In this document: positions 1 to 8,734 of the stretch, one piece after another | Layout: every line of letters begins with the position of its first letter | Position numbering within the stretch: the stretch's first letter is position 1 | Origin: Peloplasma sp964566285 | GTDB taxonomy: Bacteria > Bacillota_I > Bacilli_A > Acholeplasmatales > Acholeplasmataceae | Direction of reading: 5' to 3' | Length of the DNA stretch: 64,000 nucleotides | Assembly: GCA_964566285.1 (NCBI GenBank) | Contig: CAZMIG010000011.1 | Location: forward strand, 12,224 to 76,223 | The notes under the pieces: model-generated | The model's database searches: none | What the model saw: the letters and a program-made list of their open reading frames with translations, nothing else | What the model was told of the DNA's origin: nothing | Position numbers and translations under genes: made by a program

Positions 1-216
1 TTCAAGAAAGGAAAACAGGTGAATAAAATGAGTAAATTCCAAGGCTCTACAGCTCAACGTTATCATCACCCAAGATGTACAAATCCATCAGGGATTGTTC
101 ATGTTAATTCAACATATTTAGCTAGAACTGGATTTTTGATGCATAATGCACAAAATATCGTTGATATTCAGGAACAAGATACCTCAAATTTTGAGCTGTT
201 ACAAGACTTAAAATAA
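1..216 (+). CDS. Hypothetical protein, probably partial at the window edge
   Basis: The reading frame is open to the first base of the window, so this may be the C-terminal end of a longer protein. Alternatively it is a 65-residue protein starting at GTG 19, because an AAAGGA sequence at 6-11 sits seven bases upstream; ATG 28 is also possible. The product has no hydrophobic segment and carries His-His, one Cys and an acidic C-terminus. I do not recognise the family. The next gene on this strand starts more than 400 bases downstream. Confidence 0.4.
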   Translation, partial: FKKGKQVNKMSKFQGSTAQRYHHPRCTNPSGIVHVNSTYLARTGFLMHNAQNIVDIQEQDTSNFELLQDLK

Positions 217-626
217 ATTGTGCGTTAAAAAAGTAAAACAAATGAAGAATGAACATAGTATTTACTAAGTGGATTGTAAATAAAAAATTATGCATAATTT
301 CATGCAATAAATATTCTATACCACTAGATCTTTTGATGAGTATATTTGATTCTGTGAATCATTATATGCATTTCATAACACAAAAAAGGCAGGATGAATG
401 TAGATTCTGTCTTTTTTGTGCATAAGAAAGCCTTACCTAACTTCTGTTCTCGTAATTTAATATTTATTTGTGATGTTAGAAAAAGTAATATTAAAATATT
501 TAATCAATAAATATCCATGAATACTTACATTTGATATAACTAGAGAAACTAAAACAGTGGTAAAATATAATTGATAAAACACAAATTCGATTTCATTGCA
601 TATATTAATTCTTTATCTTTGGAGGG
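217..626. other. Intergenic region without a recognisable gene
   Basis: This AT-rich stretch has frequent stops in all frames and no ribosome binding site followed by a credible coding region. It contains one terminator-like hairpin (379-420). The rest is probably the leader of the radical SAM gene, whose ribosome binding site GGAGGG is at 621-626. Confidence 0.5.
379..420. terminator. Bidirectional rho-independent terminator
   Basis: The arms CACAAAAAAGGCAG (379-392) and CTGTCTTTTTTGTG (407-420) pair over 14 bases with one G-U pair. The stem has A-rich and T-rich flanks, which suits termination from either side. It lies 160 bases after the first reading frame. Confidence 0.6.
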
Positions 627-632
627 ATGATA

Positions 633-1505
633 ATGATTGAAGCAATGCTTTATGTTAAACAACCAAATAAACAAGTTCAATGTAATGTTTGCAACTTACA
701 TTGTGTTATTTCTAACGGAAAACGAGGTGTTTGTGGCGTTAGAGAAAATATAGATGGCACACTCTTTTCACTTAATTATCCAATTGCAATTGCAACAGCT
801 ATCGACCCAATTGAAAAAAAGCCTTTATACCATTTTCTACCTGGGTCCAAAACATATTCATTTGCAGCTGTTGGGTGTAATATGCGTTGTTCGTGGTGTC
901 AAAATTGGAGAATCTCACAAAGCCCTAAGCCAAATCGTTCTATAGCAGGTGTAGAAATTTCGCCTGAAGAACATGTTAAAAAAGCAATAGAGTATGGCTG
1001 TCCATCAATTTCTTATACCTACTCTGAGCCTACTGTTTTTTTGGAATATGCATTAGCTACAATGAAACTCGCAAAAAAACATGGTCTAAAAAATGTTTGG
1101 GTATCAAATGGTATTATGACAAAAGAAACATTAGATGAAATTATACCTTATTTGGATGCAGCAAATATTGATTATAAAGGACCCAATGACAGTGTATATG
1201 AAAAATATTGTGGGGGGAAATCAACACAAGTCATGGAAAATATGAAATATTTAAAAAAAGCTGGTGTTCATCTTGAAGTGACGACACTGGTTATTCCTGA
1301 AATAAATGATCAGTTTTCTCAACTTTCTGAAATTGCTAATTCTATCCAAGTTGAACTGGGAACGAATGTTCCCTGGCACATTAGTCGTTTTTTTCCAGCA
1401 TGGAAAATGAGTAATCGCCAAATAACACCTTTAAGTACGCTTAAAATGGCAAATGAGATTGGAAAAGATGCAGGAATTAAAATGATTCACATTGGAAATG
1501 TTTAA
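633..1505 (+). CDS. amrS: AmmeMemoRadiSam system radical SAM enzyme
   Basis: This is a radical S-adenosylmethionine enzyme of the family named for its co-occurrence with AMMECR1 and Memo proteins. The substrate of the family is unknown. The SAM-type iron-sulfur motif CxxxCxxC is at C82, C86 and C89 (CNMRCSWC). An N-terminal cysteine group (C17, C20, C24, C34), typical of the pyruvate formate-lyase-activase-like branch, precedes it. The family is normally about 290-340 residues, so this looks complete. I chose ATG 633 over the in-frame ATG 627 because GGAGGG ends at 626 and leaves a six-base spacing only for 633. The Memo-AMMECR1 fusion follows after 20 bases on the same strand, presumably in one operon. 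Confidence 0.9.
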   Translation: MIEAMLYVKQPNKQVQCNVCNLHCVISNGKRGVCGVRENIDGTLFSLNYPIAIATAIDPIEKKPLYHFLPGSKTYSFAAVGCNMRCSWCQNWRISQSPKPNRSIAGVEISPEEHVKKAIEYGCPSISYTYSEPTVFLEYALATMKLAKKHGLKNVWVSNGIMTKETLDEIIPYLDAANIDYKGPNDSVYEKYCGGKSTQVMENMKYLKKAGVHLEVTTLVIPEINDQFSQLSEIANSIQVELGTNVPWHISRFFPAWKMSNRQITPLSTLKMANEIGKDAGIKMIHIGNV

Positions 1506-1525
1506 TATAAAAAGGAGATGATTTT

Positions 1526-2911
1526 ATGCCTCTTATTGCAGCTTTTATTGTTCCTCACCCACCTCTAATTATCCCTGATATTGGCAGAGGTGATCAAAAT
1601 AAAATTCAAAATACAATTGATGCCTATCAAACGATAAGTACACGAATAGCTCAACTTAAACCTGATACTATTATTCTTTCAACACCGCATTCGGTACTAT
1701 ATTCTGATTATTTTCACATTTCTCCTTCCGAATCTGCTGAAGGTAATTTTAGAACTTTTGGAGCTCCTCAAGTGAAAATAAAGGTTAACTATGACACTGA
1801 TATGATTGGAATGATTATTAAAAATGCAAATGATGAAGGTATTGCAGCAGGTCTTCTTGGTCAAAAGGACAAGATGCTTGACCATGGCAGTATGGTTCCT
1901 CTATATTTTACCAATCAACAATATCAAGATTATAAATTGATTCGTTTATCATTATCAGGTTTTTCTTCAATTGTTCATTATAGATTTGGCAAACTCATCA
2001 ATAAAGCAATTGAAAAATCAAATAAACGTGTAGTATGGGTTGCAAGTGGAGATCTATCTCACAAATTGAAGAAAAACGGTCCTTATGGATTATCTAAAGA
2101 AGGCCCAATTTTTGATGAAGAGATTACTCAAGCTATTAAAAATGCTGATTTCATTAAATTTCTAACCTTTGATGAATCTTTTTGTGAGAGGGCTGCAGAA
2201 TGCGGATTGAGATCGTTTATCATGATGGCTGGAGCACTTGATGGTAAAAAAATTGATGCAAAACTTCTTTCATATGAAGGACCTTTTGGTGTTGGATATG
2301 CAGTTGCTTCTTTTTTAGTTAAAGGACTTGATAAAACAAGACATTTTGATCAAATTTATGAAGAAAACGAGTTAAAAAGAATAGAAATACTCAAACAAAA
2401 CGAGGATCCTTTTGTTAAACTCGCTCGGTCCTCATTAGAATATTACATTAAGAATCATCACTACATGAATCAACCAGATTATCTTGATAGTGAACTCACT
2501 AATCAAAAAGCTGGTGTTTTTGTTTCTATAAAAAAACATGGAAAACTTAGGGGATGCGTAGGTACCATATCTGAAACAAAAAAATGCATTGCAGATGAAA
2601 TTATTTACAACGCAGTTAGTGCTGGTACTCAAGATTATCGTTTTGAGTCTATTACAGAAAGTGAATTACCAAAACTAACATATAGCGTTGATGTTTTAAG
2701 AAAAGCTGAACCCATCAAATCGCTTGATGAATTAGATACTTCACGTTATGGTGTCATTGTTCGATTTGGTCAAAAAAGCGGATTGCTACTTCCAAATCTT
2801 GAAGGAATTGATACACCTGAAAAACAAGTAAGTATTGCTTTAAGAAAAGGTGGAATCAGAGATGATCAACCATATAAAATGGAAAGATTTGAAGTGGTAA
2901 GGCATTATTAA
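1526..2911 (+). CDS. amrB: Fused AmmeMemoRadiSam proteins B (Memo/LigB-like) and A (AMMECR1)
   Basis: Two families are joined in one 461-residue protein. Residues about 1-270 resemble the class III extradiol dioxygenase (LigB/MEMO1) fold, with candidate metal or active-site residues H11 in a PHPP motif, H55, H120 and D176/H179 (SGDLSH). Residues about 295-461 form an AMMECR1 domain with its signature LRGCVG at 341-346. Both domains look intact. AGGAGATG precedes the ATG at a normal distance. The radical SAM partner lies directly upstream, so all three parts of the system sit in two adjacent genes. The biochemical role is not established for bacteria; a redox or modification function is only inferred from the fold. 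The same fusion occurs in other Firmicutes, as far as I know. Confidence 0.88.
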   Translation: MPLIAAFIVPHPPLIIPDIGRGDQNKIQNTIDAYQTISTRIAQLKPDTIILSTPHSVLYSDYFHISPSESAEGNFRTFGAPQVKIKVNYDTDMIGMIIKNANDEGIAAGLLGQKDKMLDHGSMVPLYFTNQQYQDYKLIRLSLSGFSSIVHYRFGKLINKAIEKSNKRVVWVASGDLSHKLKKNGPYGLSKEGPIFDEEITQAIKNADFIKFLTFDESFCERAAECGLRSFIMMAGALDGKKIDAKLLSYEGPFGVGYAVASFLVKGLDKTRHFDQIYEENELKRIEILKQNEDPFVKLARSSLEYYIKNHHYMNQPDYLDSELTNQKAGVFVSIKKHGKLRGCVGTISETKKCIADEIIYNAVSAGTQDYRFESITESELPKLTYSVDVLRKAEPIKSLDELDTSRYGVIVRFGQKSGLLLPNLEGIDTPEKQVSIALRKGGIRDDQPYKMERFEVVRHY

Positions 2912-3018
2912 AAGATGAAATACTTATAAACATAGAGAAATAAAAAGAGAAATTCATTAAACTATACCCTATAAAACGTGATAAAATATAATTATAAATG
3001 ATGAAAAGAGGTAAAAAA

Positions 3019-3276
3019 ATGAAAGGTTATATCGTGCTAGGAGTTTTGATAAGCAATAGAACGCAAGAAGCTGTTGAAGTGCAGGATATCTTAACCAAAT
3101 ATGGGTGTATTATAAAGATGAGATTGGGATTACATGAAACAACCAATGTTTGTGCTGAAGATGCCTTTCTTCTACTGCAGTTAGATGGCGATGATTTGGA
3201 AATCAAGAATTTAGAAGATAGTTTAAATGCACTTGATGGCGTTAAAACAAAGTTAATATCCCTTGCTTCAGATTAA
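3019..3276 (+). CDS. Small ACT-like (TM1266-type) putative regulator
   Basis: The 85-residue protein has the beta-alpha-beta pattern of the small ACT/NikR-C-like family exemplified by Thermotoga TM1266, often labelled an iron-only hydrogenase system regulator. It begins with a hydrophobic strand (YIVLGVLI), has a central RLGLHET segment and ends in LDGVKTKLISL. ATG 3019 is preferred over ATG 2998 because AGAGG (3007-3011) lies just upstream of it. No hydrogenase gene is nearby, so the usual family label is not supported by context. It follows the AmmeMemoRadiSam genes by about 107 bases and precedes a terminator. Confidence 0.55.
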   Translation: MKGYIVLGVLISNRTQEAVEVQDILTKYGCIIKMRLGLHETTNVCAEDAFLLLQLDGDDLEIKNLEDSLNALDGVKTKLISLASD

Positions 3277-3308
3277 TCTAACATATCACTTTCAATTCAA
3301 TAAATTTA

Positions 3309-3350
3309 AAAAAACCAATTTCTTCTCTTTAAATGAGAAAATGGTTTTTT
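3309..3350 (+). terminator. Rho-independent terminator
   Basis: AAAAAACCA pairs with TGGTTTTTT, with further imperfect TTCTC/GAGAA pairing inside, followed by a T-rich run. It lies 33 bases after the ACT-like gene and probably ends the AmmeMemoRadiSam transcript. Confidence 0.65.
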
Positions 3351-3771
3351 TATTTTTTATCCCAATAATTCTTAAAAAGAATCACTATATAAAAAAAAAT
3401 CCTTGACGGATTAAAAAACTACAACAATTAAAATAGGTATTCCCCATATATACAAACACAAATATCTACACAAATACCGTAAATAGTAAATTGTTGCTTA
3501 ATGAGAAAATTGAAACTGTGAATCCCAATACTAAACTCTTTAATCTAGTAAACTAAAAATCTATATATGGGGAATACGCTTACAGTATACTCTTTTTTTT
3601 AAAAAAAACTATTAAGAATTCCTTACTTTTCTGTTTTTATCAAAAACACCTTTAAATTCTAATAAATATTAAGTAAAAAAAGTTTATTATATCTATTTTT
3701 TATAATTGGCTATAAAAAATCTTCTATCAATTTACTCAAAGTGAGTAAAGAAAAAGAAGATTAAATATTAA
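3351..3771. other. Non-coding AT-rich region with an inverted repeat
   Basis: No open frame with a ribosome binding site is visible. The region holds a perfect 16-bp inverted repeat (3437-3452 and 3562-3577). It ends next to the 3' end of a decayed antiporter gene, so the whole stretch looks like a site of gene erosion. Confidence 0.5.
3437..3577. repeat. 16-bp perfect inverted repeat enclosing 109 bp
   Basis: GTATTCCCCATATATA at 3437-3452 is repeated in exact inverse at 3562-3577. The 109-bp interior contains no open reading frame. No target duplication is visible just outside the arms. It could be a miniature inverted-repeat element, the scar of an insertion sequence, or a structured RNA. 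Confidence 0.5.
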
Positions 3772-4056
3772 TTAAGCTGTAATTGAAATCTTTCCAGCTT
3801 TTTTCAAAACCATTTTAGTGACAACTGGTCCTATTAATTCATAAATCAATACGGTTGCTAAAATGACTACTCTAATTTGGCTACCCAAGACACTACCCGC
3901 TCCAAATACAGCTGCAGCAGCAATACTTAACCCAATAGATACTCCTTCTTGCGGAATCAACGTAAATTCGAGTAATTTAGCGATTTTCTTATCAGTATGT
4001 GCTATCTTGGCACCGAGTCAAGCAACACAAACGTTTACATTGAATTTCTTTTTAAA
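3772..4056 (-). pseudogene. Remnant of a cation/proton antiporter (C-terminus only)
   Basis: About 95 codons of the C-terminal membrane part of a Kef/NhaP-type antiporter survive. The fragment LIPQEGVSIGLS followed by a hydrophobic helix and the segment LATVLIYELIGPVVTK are characteristic of the last transmembrane helices. Upstream in the same frame a TGA at 4018-4020 interrupts the reading LGAKIAHTDKK, while residues before it (FKKKFNVNV) still look like antiporter sequence. The N-terminal two thirds are missing and the neighbouring oxidoreductase gene begins immediately. The fragment has no proper start, so it is a pseudogene. Confidence 0.65.
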
Positions 4057-4081
4057 TTTGCAAGAATAAATAAGGAATGAA

Positions 4082-5005
4082 TTAAATTGAAAACGCAACT
4101 TTTGTAAGTTCTTCGGAAATATTCCATAATTTTTCTGCATCCTCTAAAGAATGAGAAGCTTCACTTGATTTAACAACATCTGGTTTCTTTTTAGTGAACA
4201 TGAAGCCTTTAGGTCCATAATACTCACCACTCTTAGCATTGGGATCAACACATGCTCTAATTTCTGGTAAAGCACCTCTATCAGCTTGAGGAGCAAGTTT
4301 GAAAAATAAGTGAATCAATGGTTGTATAATCCCATCAGATTTAACAGATCTAGCTAATTTAGTATTCGCAACTCCTGGATGAGCAGATAAAACTTTAATA
4401 TCTAAATTCTGTTTTTTTATTCTTCGGTCCAATTCATAAGTAAATAATAAGTTAGATAATTTAGATTTACTATATGACTTGAACTTGCTATAATTTCCGT
4501 TTTGAAATAGGTAGTTATCAAAATCCATCTTTCCCATTCTATGTGCACTACTGCTCACATTAACAATTCTTGAATTTGGTGTTTTCTTAATGATATCAAA
4601 CAATTGTGCTGTCAAAGCAAAATGCCCAAGATGATTAATCCCATTTTGTTGTTCAAATCCATCTTGAGTTAAACCATATTGAACTGACATAATACCTGCG
4701 TTATTTAAGAGTATGTCAAGTTTTTTATATTTTTCTTTAAATGATAGTGAAAATTTTCTAACTGATTCAAGGCTTTCCAAATCCAAATACATTACAGATA
4801 CTTGACTTTTCGGATATTCAGATAGTATTTTCTTCTTTGCATCTTCTGCGCGATCAATAGAGCGACAAGCGAGGATCACTATTGCATTATTTTTAGCAAA
4901 TACTTTTGCTGCTTCATATCCTAAACCAGAATTTCCACCTGTTACAATAATGACTTTGTTCTTTAAATTCTCTATTTGATCTACTGACCATTTCATTTTA
5001 CTCAT
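4082..5005 (-). CDS. Short-chain dehydrogenase/reductase, retinol dehydrogenase-like
   Basis: This is a cytosolic NAD(P)-dependent oxidoreductase of the SDR superfamily. The cofactor motif TGGNSGLG lies near residue 25, the NNAG structural motif follows, and the catalytic Tyr-x3-Lys is the YSKSK segment with the upstream serine in NVSSSAH. Length (about 307 residues) and a C-terminal extension match the retinol dehydrogenase/WWOX-like subgroup, but the substrate cannot be told. The start is set at 5005 because AGAGGGAGA stands just upstream; an in-frame ATG at 5029 lies before that site. Its 3' end abuts the decayed antiporter. Confidence 0.85.
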   Translation of the reverse strand: MSKMKWSVDQIENLKNKVIIVTGGNSGLGYEAAKVFAKNNAIVILACRSIDRAEDAKKKILSEYPKSQVSVMYLDLESLESVRKFSLSFKEKYKKLDILLNNAGIMSVQYGLTQDGFEQQNGINHLGHFALTAQLFDIIKKTPNSRIVNVSSSAHRMGKMDFDNYLFQNGNYSKFKSYSKSKLSNLLFTYELDRRIKKQNLDIKVLSAHPGVANTKLARSVKSDGIIQPLIHLFFKLAPQADRGALPEIRACVDPNAKSGEYYGPKGFMFTKKKPDVVKSSEASHSLEDAEKLWNISEELTKVAFSI

Positions 5006-5076
5006 TCTAACTCTCCCTCTTCTATGCAAAAAAAGCTCATGAACAACTTAATACAATAATCTGTATTTTCTAAATA

Positions 5077-5763
5077 TTACTCTTCTTCTATAATCACCTT
5101 TTTAGGACAATTTATTTCATAAATTTCCTTAAAGTATAATGTTCTTGCTGTCATGTGTTTCGGATATATCCATAACCATAGAATACCTAAAGTAAATATA
5201 CCAATTAAATACCAGCCAAGATAACTTAAATCCAAAAGAAATAAATCCATTTTATATCCTTCGGTTAATTTTTTAGATTCATCAATAGCTTCAGAAGCAA
5301 TTAATTCCGGTTTACGAAATAAAAGATAAAAGCTCATTGAATATGCATAAGCTTTTATGATTCCAGGAATAATGAACAATAAGGTCCATAAAAAAGTGAA
5401 AAGCATAATCAAAAATTGCAATGCAATTGAACGCATTGGCTTTTCCTTCATCCCTATGATTAAAATATCTTCTAAAACTGGTACTTCATTATCAGAAGTT
5501 TGAATGAACATTTTTGTTACCGAATAAAGTAACAAGGCTCCAACAATGAATCCTATGACTGAAAATAAAAAAACTAACGATGGATTTCCTGCACTGATAA
5601 GTTCCATTGTTTCATTATCAAATTTGGGTCTATTAGCTGTTACTAAAGCTGATAAACCAGATTCAATAAACCATATTAATAACAATGTTGGAATAACAAC
5701 TCCATATTTCCCAACCATATTTGAAACCGCTTGTTGTTTGTAAAGATAACGCTCTTGCTTCAT
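5077..5763 (-). CDS. DUF975 family integral membrane protein
   Basis: A 228-residue protein with about five hydrophobic segments and the DUF975 signature: FIIPGIIKAYAYSMS in a central helix, then AIDESKKLTEGYK and a last pair of helices rich in Gly and Trp. The function of the family is unknown. GGAGGAAATT precedes the ATG well. The gene lies upstream of the SDR gene on the same strand with a gap of about 70 bases, so co-transcription is possible but not evident. Confidence 0.8.
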   Translation of the reverse strand: MKQERYLYKQQAVSNMVGKYGVVIPTLLLIWFIESGLSALVTANRPKFDNETMELISAGNPSLVFLFSVIGFIVGALLLYSVTKMFIQTSDNEVPVLEDILIIGMKEKPMRSIALQFLIMLFTFLWTLLFIIPGIIKAYAYSMSFYLLFRKPELIASEAIDESKKLTEGYKMDLFLLDLSYLGWYLIGIFTLGILWLWIYPKHMTARTLYFKEIYEINCPKKVIIEEE

Positions 5764-5825
5764 AATTTCCTCCTAAATTGATTGAATTATTCTAAACTAA
5801 TAATACCATAAAACATCATATATTG

Positions 5826-5889
5826 ACTTCTTCAGAAGTTATATGTATTCTAAATTTCAAAGTCACTTTGCCTTTATTTTATCTATAAT
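5826..5889 (+). promoter_or_regulatory. Possible promoter region of the GH81 gene with a small palindrome
   Basis: A TATAAT at 5884-5889 sits about 40 bases before the start codon, without a good -35 box. Upstream, ACTTCT and AGAAGT (5826-5839) form a 12-base inverted repeat with a two-base gap that could bind a regulator. This is weak evidence from spacing and symmetry only. Confidence 0.25.
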
Positions 5890-5928
5890 ATGGTAAGATT
5901 AATTTAATTAATAAATTGGAGGTTTCTA

Positions 5929-8673
5929 ATGCTTAAAAAAGGATTTACATTAATCATAATTTTAACACTTCTAATCTTAGTATCCTGTAGTAAACAAGAT
6001 ATAGAAGATGACCCTATAATATTGCCTGATGAAATCGTATCTATCAGTGGACTAGATGATATAATCACAACTCAAAACGAATATTTCGATCCATTAAAAG
6101 ACGTCAGTATCGAAAACCAAAATGGTGAAAATATTGCATATATGATGAAAATCACTGGTTCAGTAAATTACGGAACGTTAGGTACTTATACTTTGAATTA
6201 TCAAATGACTTATGGTGAAGACTCGATCAATGAAAGTCGAGAAATCACAGTCAATCCTGGAACAATTTTACGTGAGCCAGAAACAAGAGACACTGAAACA
6301 CAAACTGTACTACATTTTTCAGCTGGGTCTTATCGCGTTGGTGTAGCACTAGGTATTGATCACCCCATAGACCCTCAATTACTGAATCGTGATTTGTTAA
6401 CAACTGCTGTCCCCTCTAATGGATGGTGGACATCACTTCTTGCATCAAATTATGGTGGAGGAAATGGAATATACACTAACCCATTAAGATCTGCTTTCAA
6501 TACTGATGGTGCTGAAATTACAAATCCGGGATCTGGGTTTGTACAATATTGGAATCCTGAAGGATTAAATACAATGGCTAATTTTTCATTAGCTCTTCCT
6601 GATATGTTTGTTAAAACATCAACCTTGAATCTAGGTTATGAGACTCACGTTATAGGATATAGTGATACGAATGTAAAGGTTGCTATGAGAAATTCATCTG
6701 ATCCAAAGGATCATATGGTGCTTACTTATACACAAGGTTCACCATATGTCTTTGCTGAAGTTATGGATTCAAGTTCTCCATATATCATGTTAGGTGCAAA
6801 TGGTGTAGATAGTTACTCATTTTACTCAGTAGATGGTATCGCTATTTCTGGTACAACTTATGTTGGTTCTGGAATTGTTGTTAAATTAGTTCATAAACAT
6901 GTTGGATATGATACATATCAACCTGCTCAAGTTGGACAACCTATTTATGATGATAGATATTTTTTGATAAGTACACCTGAGCAAACAAGTTTTAATCTAA
7001 CAAGTGTTAATCATCCTAATGGTTTATTAAATAAAATCAGCATGAATTTAGCGAGTGGGAATTATTTCTCAGTTGCTGCTATTCAATCTCTATCTGAAGC
7101 AACATTCTTCCATGATCATGCTTATGTTAAAACTTTAGAAGGAAATGTTTCATATTTTGTTGATACAAATAATAGCAATGTTGAAACAAACTTCCAACTT
7201 GCCACACAGTATTTAATAACTGAAAACAATAATGAACCTGTCCAATTTTTAATGCCTCATCATTATCAGAATAGCAATCATGAACTCACGAACTACTCTT
7301 TTGAAACAGTCCGTGGTGAACTCAAGGCAATTGTTGGTTCTTCTTTTAAAACCTCGTTAGAATTTAATGGCGTGCTTCCTGGAATGACTTTACCTACTGA
7401 TAGTGGATTTAGTTCATCTGATTTAACAGGTTATTTAGATGACCTAAATACTAGAACTGAACTAAATGATACAGAAAATTTCTTAAATGATGGTGGCCCA
7501 TATTGGAACAGTAAAGCAATCTATCCATTGGCTCAAGGCATCATCATCGCTGATCAAATAGGAGAAACGTCACTTAAAGATGATTTCATAGCAAAATTAA
7601 GATTTGTGTTAGCTGATTGGTTTACTTATTCATCAACCAAAGACGATAGATATCTCTATTACAATGAAGCTTGGGGATCAGTTTATTATTCAAATAATGA
7701 TTTTAATACAGCTAGTGAATTAAGTGATCATAGCTTCACACATGGTTATTTAGTCTATGCATCTAGTGTACTAGCGATGTATGACAGTACTTTTATGGAT
7801 GATTATGGTGATATAGTTACTTTATTACTAAATGATTATATGTACCCAACAAAAGATGATTACTCCTTTGAATATTTAAGATCTTTTGATCCTTGGGCTG
7901 GTCACACATGGGCACATGGATTTGGAACATTTGCTGAAGGTAATAATATTGAATCCTCTAGTGAAGCTCTTCAATCTTGGATAGGTGGATATTTATGGGC
8001 ACAAGAATTAGGAGATACAAAATTAAGAGATGCTGCTATTTATGGATTTGTATCAGAACTCAATTCTGCTAAAACCTACATGTTTGATTATTCGCAAACT
8101 GTTTTCCCATCTAAATATTCAGATTACGCTTCAGTTGCAGGAATGTTATGGGGTGGCAAGTATGATTATGCAACGTGGTTTGGGGCAAACCCAACTTTCA
8201 TATACGGAATTCAATGGATGCCAAGTGGTGAATATTTATCAAATTACGCAACAAATGATTCTGAAAGAGCAAGACTAAATGTTGTTTATCAAAATTACTT
8301 GAGTGCGAAAAGTAATACGATTGATACATGGTTTGCCAATATGTGGAGCATTCAAGCAATTTTAAATCCATCAACAGCTGTAAATCAATTTGATGCGTCA
8401 AAAATCTTGAACGATGATTATCCAAGTGACTTAGCTCAAACCTATTATTTAATACATGGATTAAATACCTATGGACGAAGAATAGATACATATCACATGG
8501 AAATACATAAATATGTTACTTCATCGATTTACATGGATGCAAGTGGTAAAATCACAGCACTTGTTTGGAATCCAAGTAATGATCAACAAATACTAACATT
8601 TGTTGACGATTGGGGAGAAAAAATAACTAAAACAATTCCAGCAAACAGCTTTCAAGCAATCATATTATCATAA
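5929..8673 (+). CDS. GH81-type endo-beta-1,3-glucanase lipoprotein
   Basis: A 914-residue exported enzyme expected to cut beta-1,3-glucan such as laminarin, curdlan or callose. A lipoprotein signal peptide ends in LVSC with the lipidated Cys at residue 20, so the enzyme should be tethered outside the cell membrane. Residues about 35-110 look like a bacterial Ig-like domain ending in ITVNPG. The glycoside hydrolase family 81 part follows: the N-terminal beta-sandwich motif NGWWTSLL near 164-171, and in the helical domain DHSFTHGY (general-acid candidate D600), FDPWAGHTWAHG near 653-664 and ESSSEA with E675 and E679 as base candidates. The length agrees with bacterial GH81 enzymes. It stands alone, ends in a strong terminator, and has no sugar transporter beside it. 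Confidence 0.87.
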   Translation: MLKKGFTLIIILTLLILVSCSKQDIEDDPIILPDEIVSISGLDDIITTQNEYFDPLKDVSIENQNGENIAYMMKITGSVNYGTLGTYTLNYQMTYGEDSINESREITVNPGTILREPETRDTETQTVLHFSAGSYRVGVALGIDHPIDPQLLNRDLLTTAVPSNGWWTSLLASNYGGGNGIYTNPLRSAFNTDGAEITNPGSGFVQYWNPEGLNTMANFSLALPDMFVKTSTLNLGYETHVIGYSDTNVKVAMRNSSDPKDHMVLTYTQGSPYVFAEVMDSSSPYIMLGANGVDSYSFYSVDGIAISGTTYVGSGIVVKLVHKHVGYDTYQPAQVGQPIYDDRYFLISTPEQTSFNLTSVNHPNGLLNKISMNLASGNYFSVAAIQSLSEATFFHDHAYVKTLEGNVSYFVDTNNSNVETNFQLATQYLITENNNEPVQFLMPHHYQNSNHELTNYSFETVRGELKAIVGSSFKTSLEFNGVLPGMTLPTDSGFSSSDLTGYLDDLNTRTELNDTENFLNDGGPYWNSKAIYPLAQGIIIADQIGETSLKDDFIAKLRFVLADWFTYSSTKDDRYLYYNEAWGSVYYSNNDFNTASELSDHSFTHGYLVYASSVLAMYDSTFMDDYGDIVTLLLNDYMYPTKDDYSFEYLRSFDPWAGHTWAHGFGTFAEGNNIESSSEALQSWIGGYLWAQELGDTKLRDAAIYGFVSELNSAKTYMFDYSQTVFPSKYSDYASVAGMLWGGKYDYATWFGANPTFIYGIQWMPSGEYLSNYATNDSERARLNVVYQNYLSAKSNTIDTWFANMWSIQAILNPSTAVNQFDASKILNDDYPSDLAQTYYLIHGLNTYGRRIDTYHMEIHKYVTSSIYMDASGKITALVWNPSNDQQILTFVDDWGEKITKTIPANSFQAIILS

Positions 8674-8691
8674 ATTTCAACTTTATAATAT

Positions 8692-8718
8692 AAAAGCCAG
8701 TCCGATTGACTGGCTTTT
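8692..8718. terminator. Bidirectional rho-independent terminator
   Basis: AAAAGCCAGTC (8692-8702) and GACTGGCTTTT (8708-8718) pair perfectly around a five-base loop, with T and A runs on the two sides. It separates the convergent GH81 and diguanylate cyclase genes and can serve both. Confidence 0.85.
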
Positions 8719-8734
8719 TATTTATGCTTTTTTG

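Noticed and set aside
5546..5743. Plus-strand frame inside the DUF975 gene
   Set aside because: It is antisense to a recognised membrane protein gene and has no ribosome binding site.
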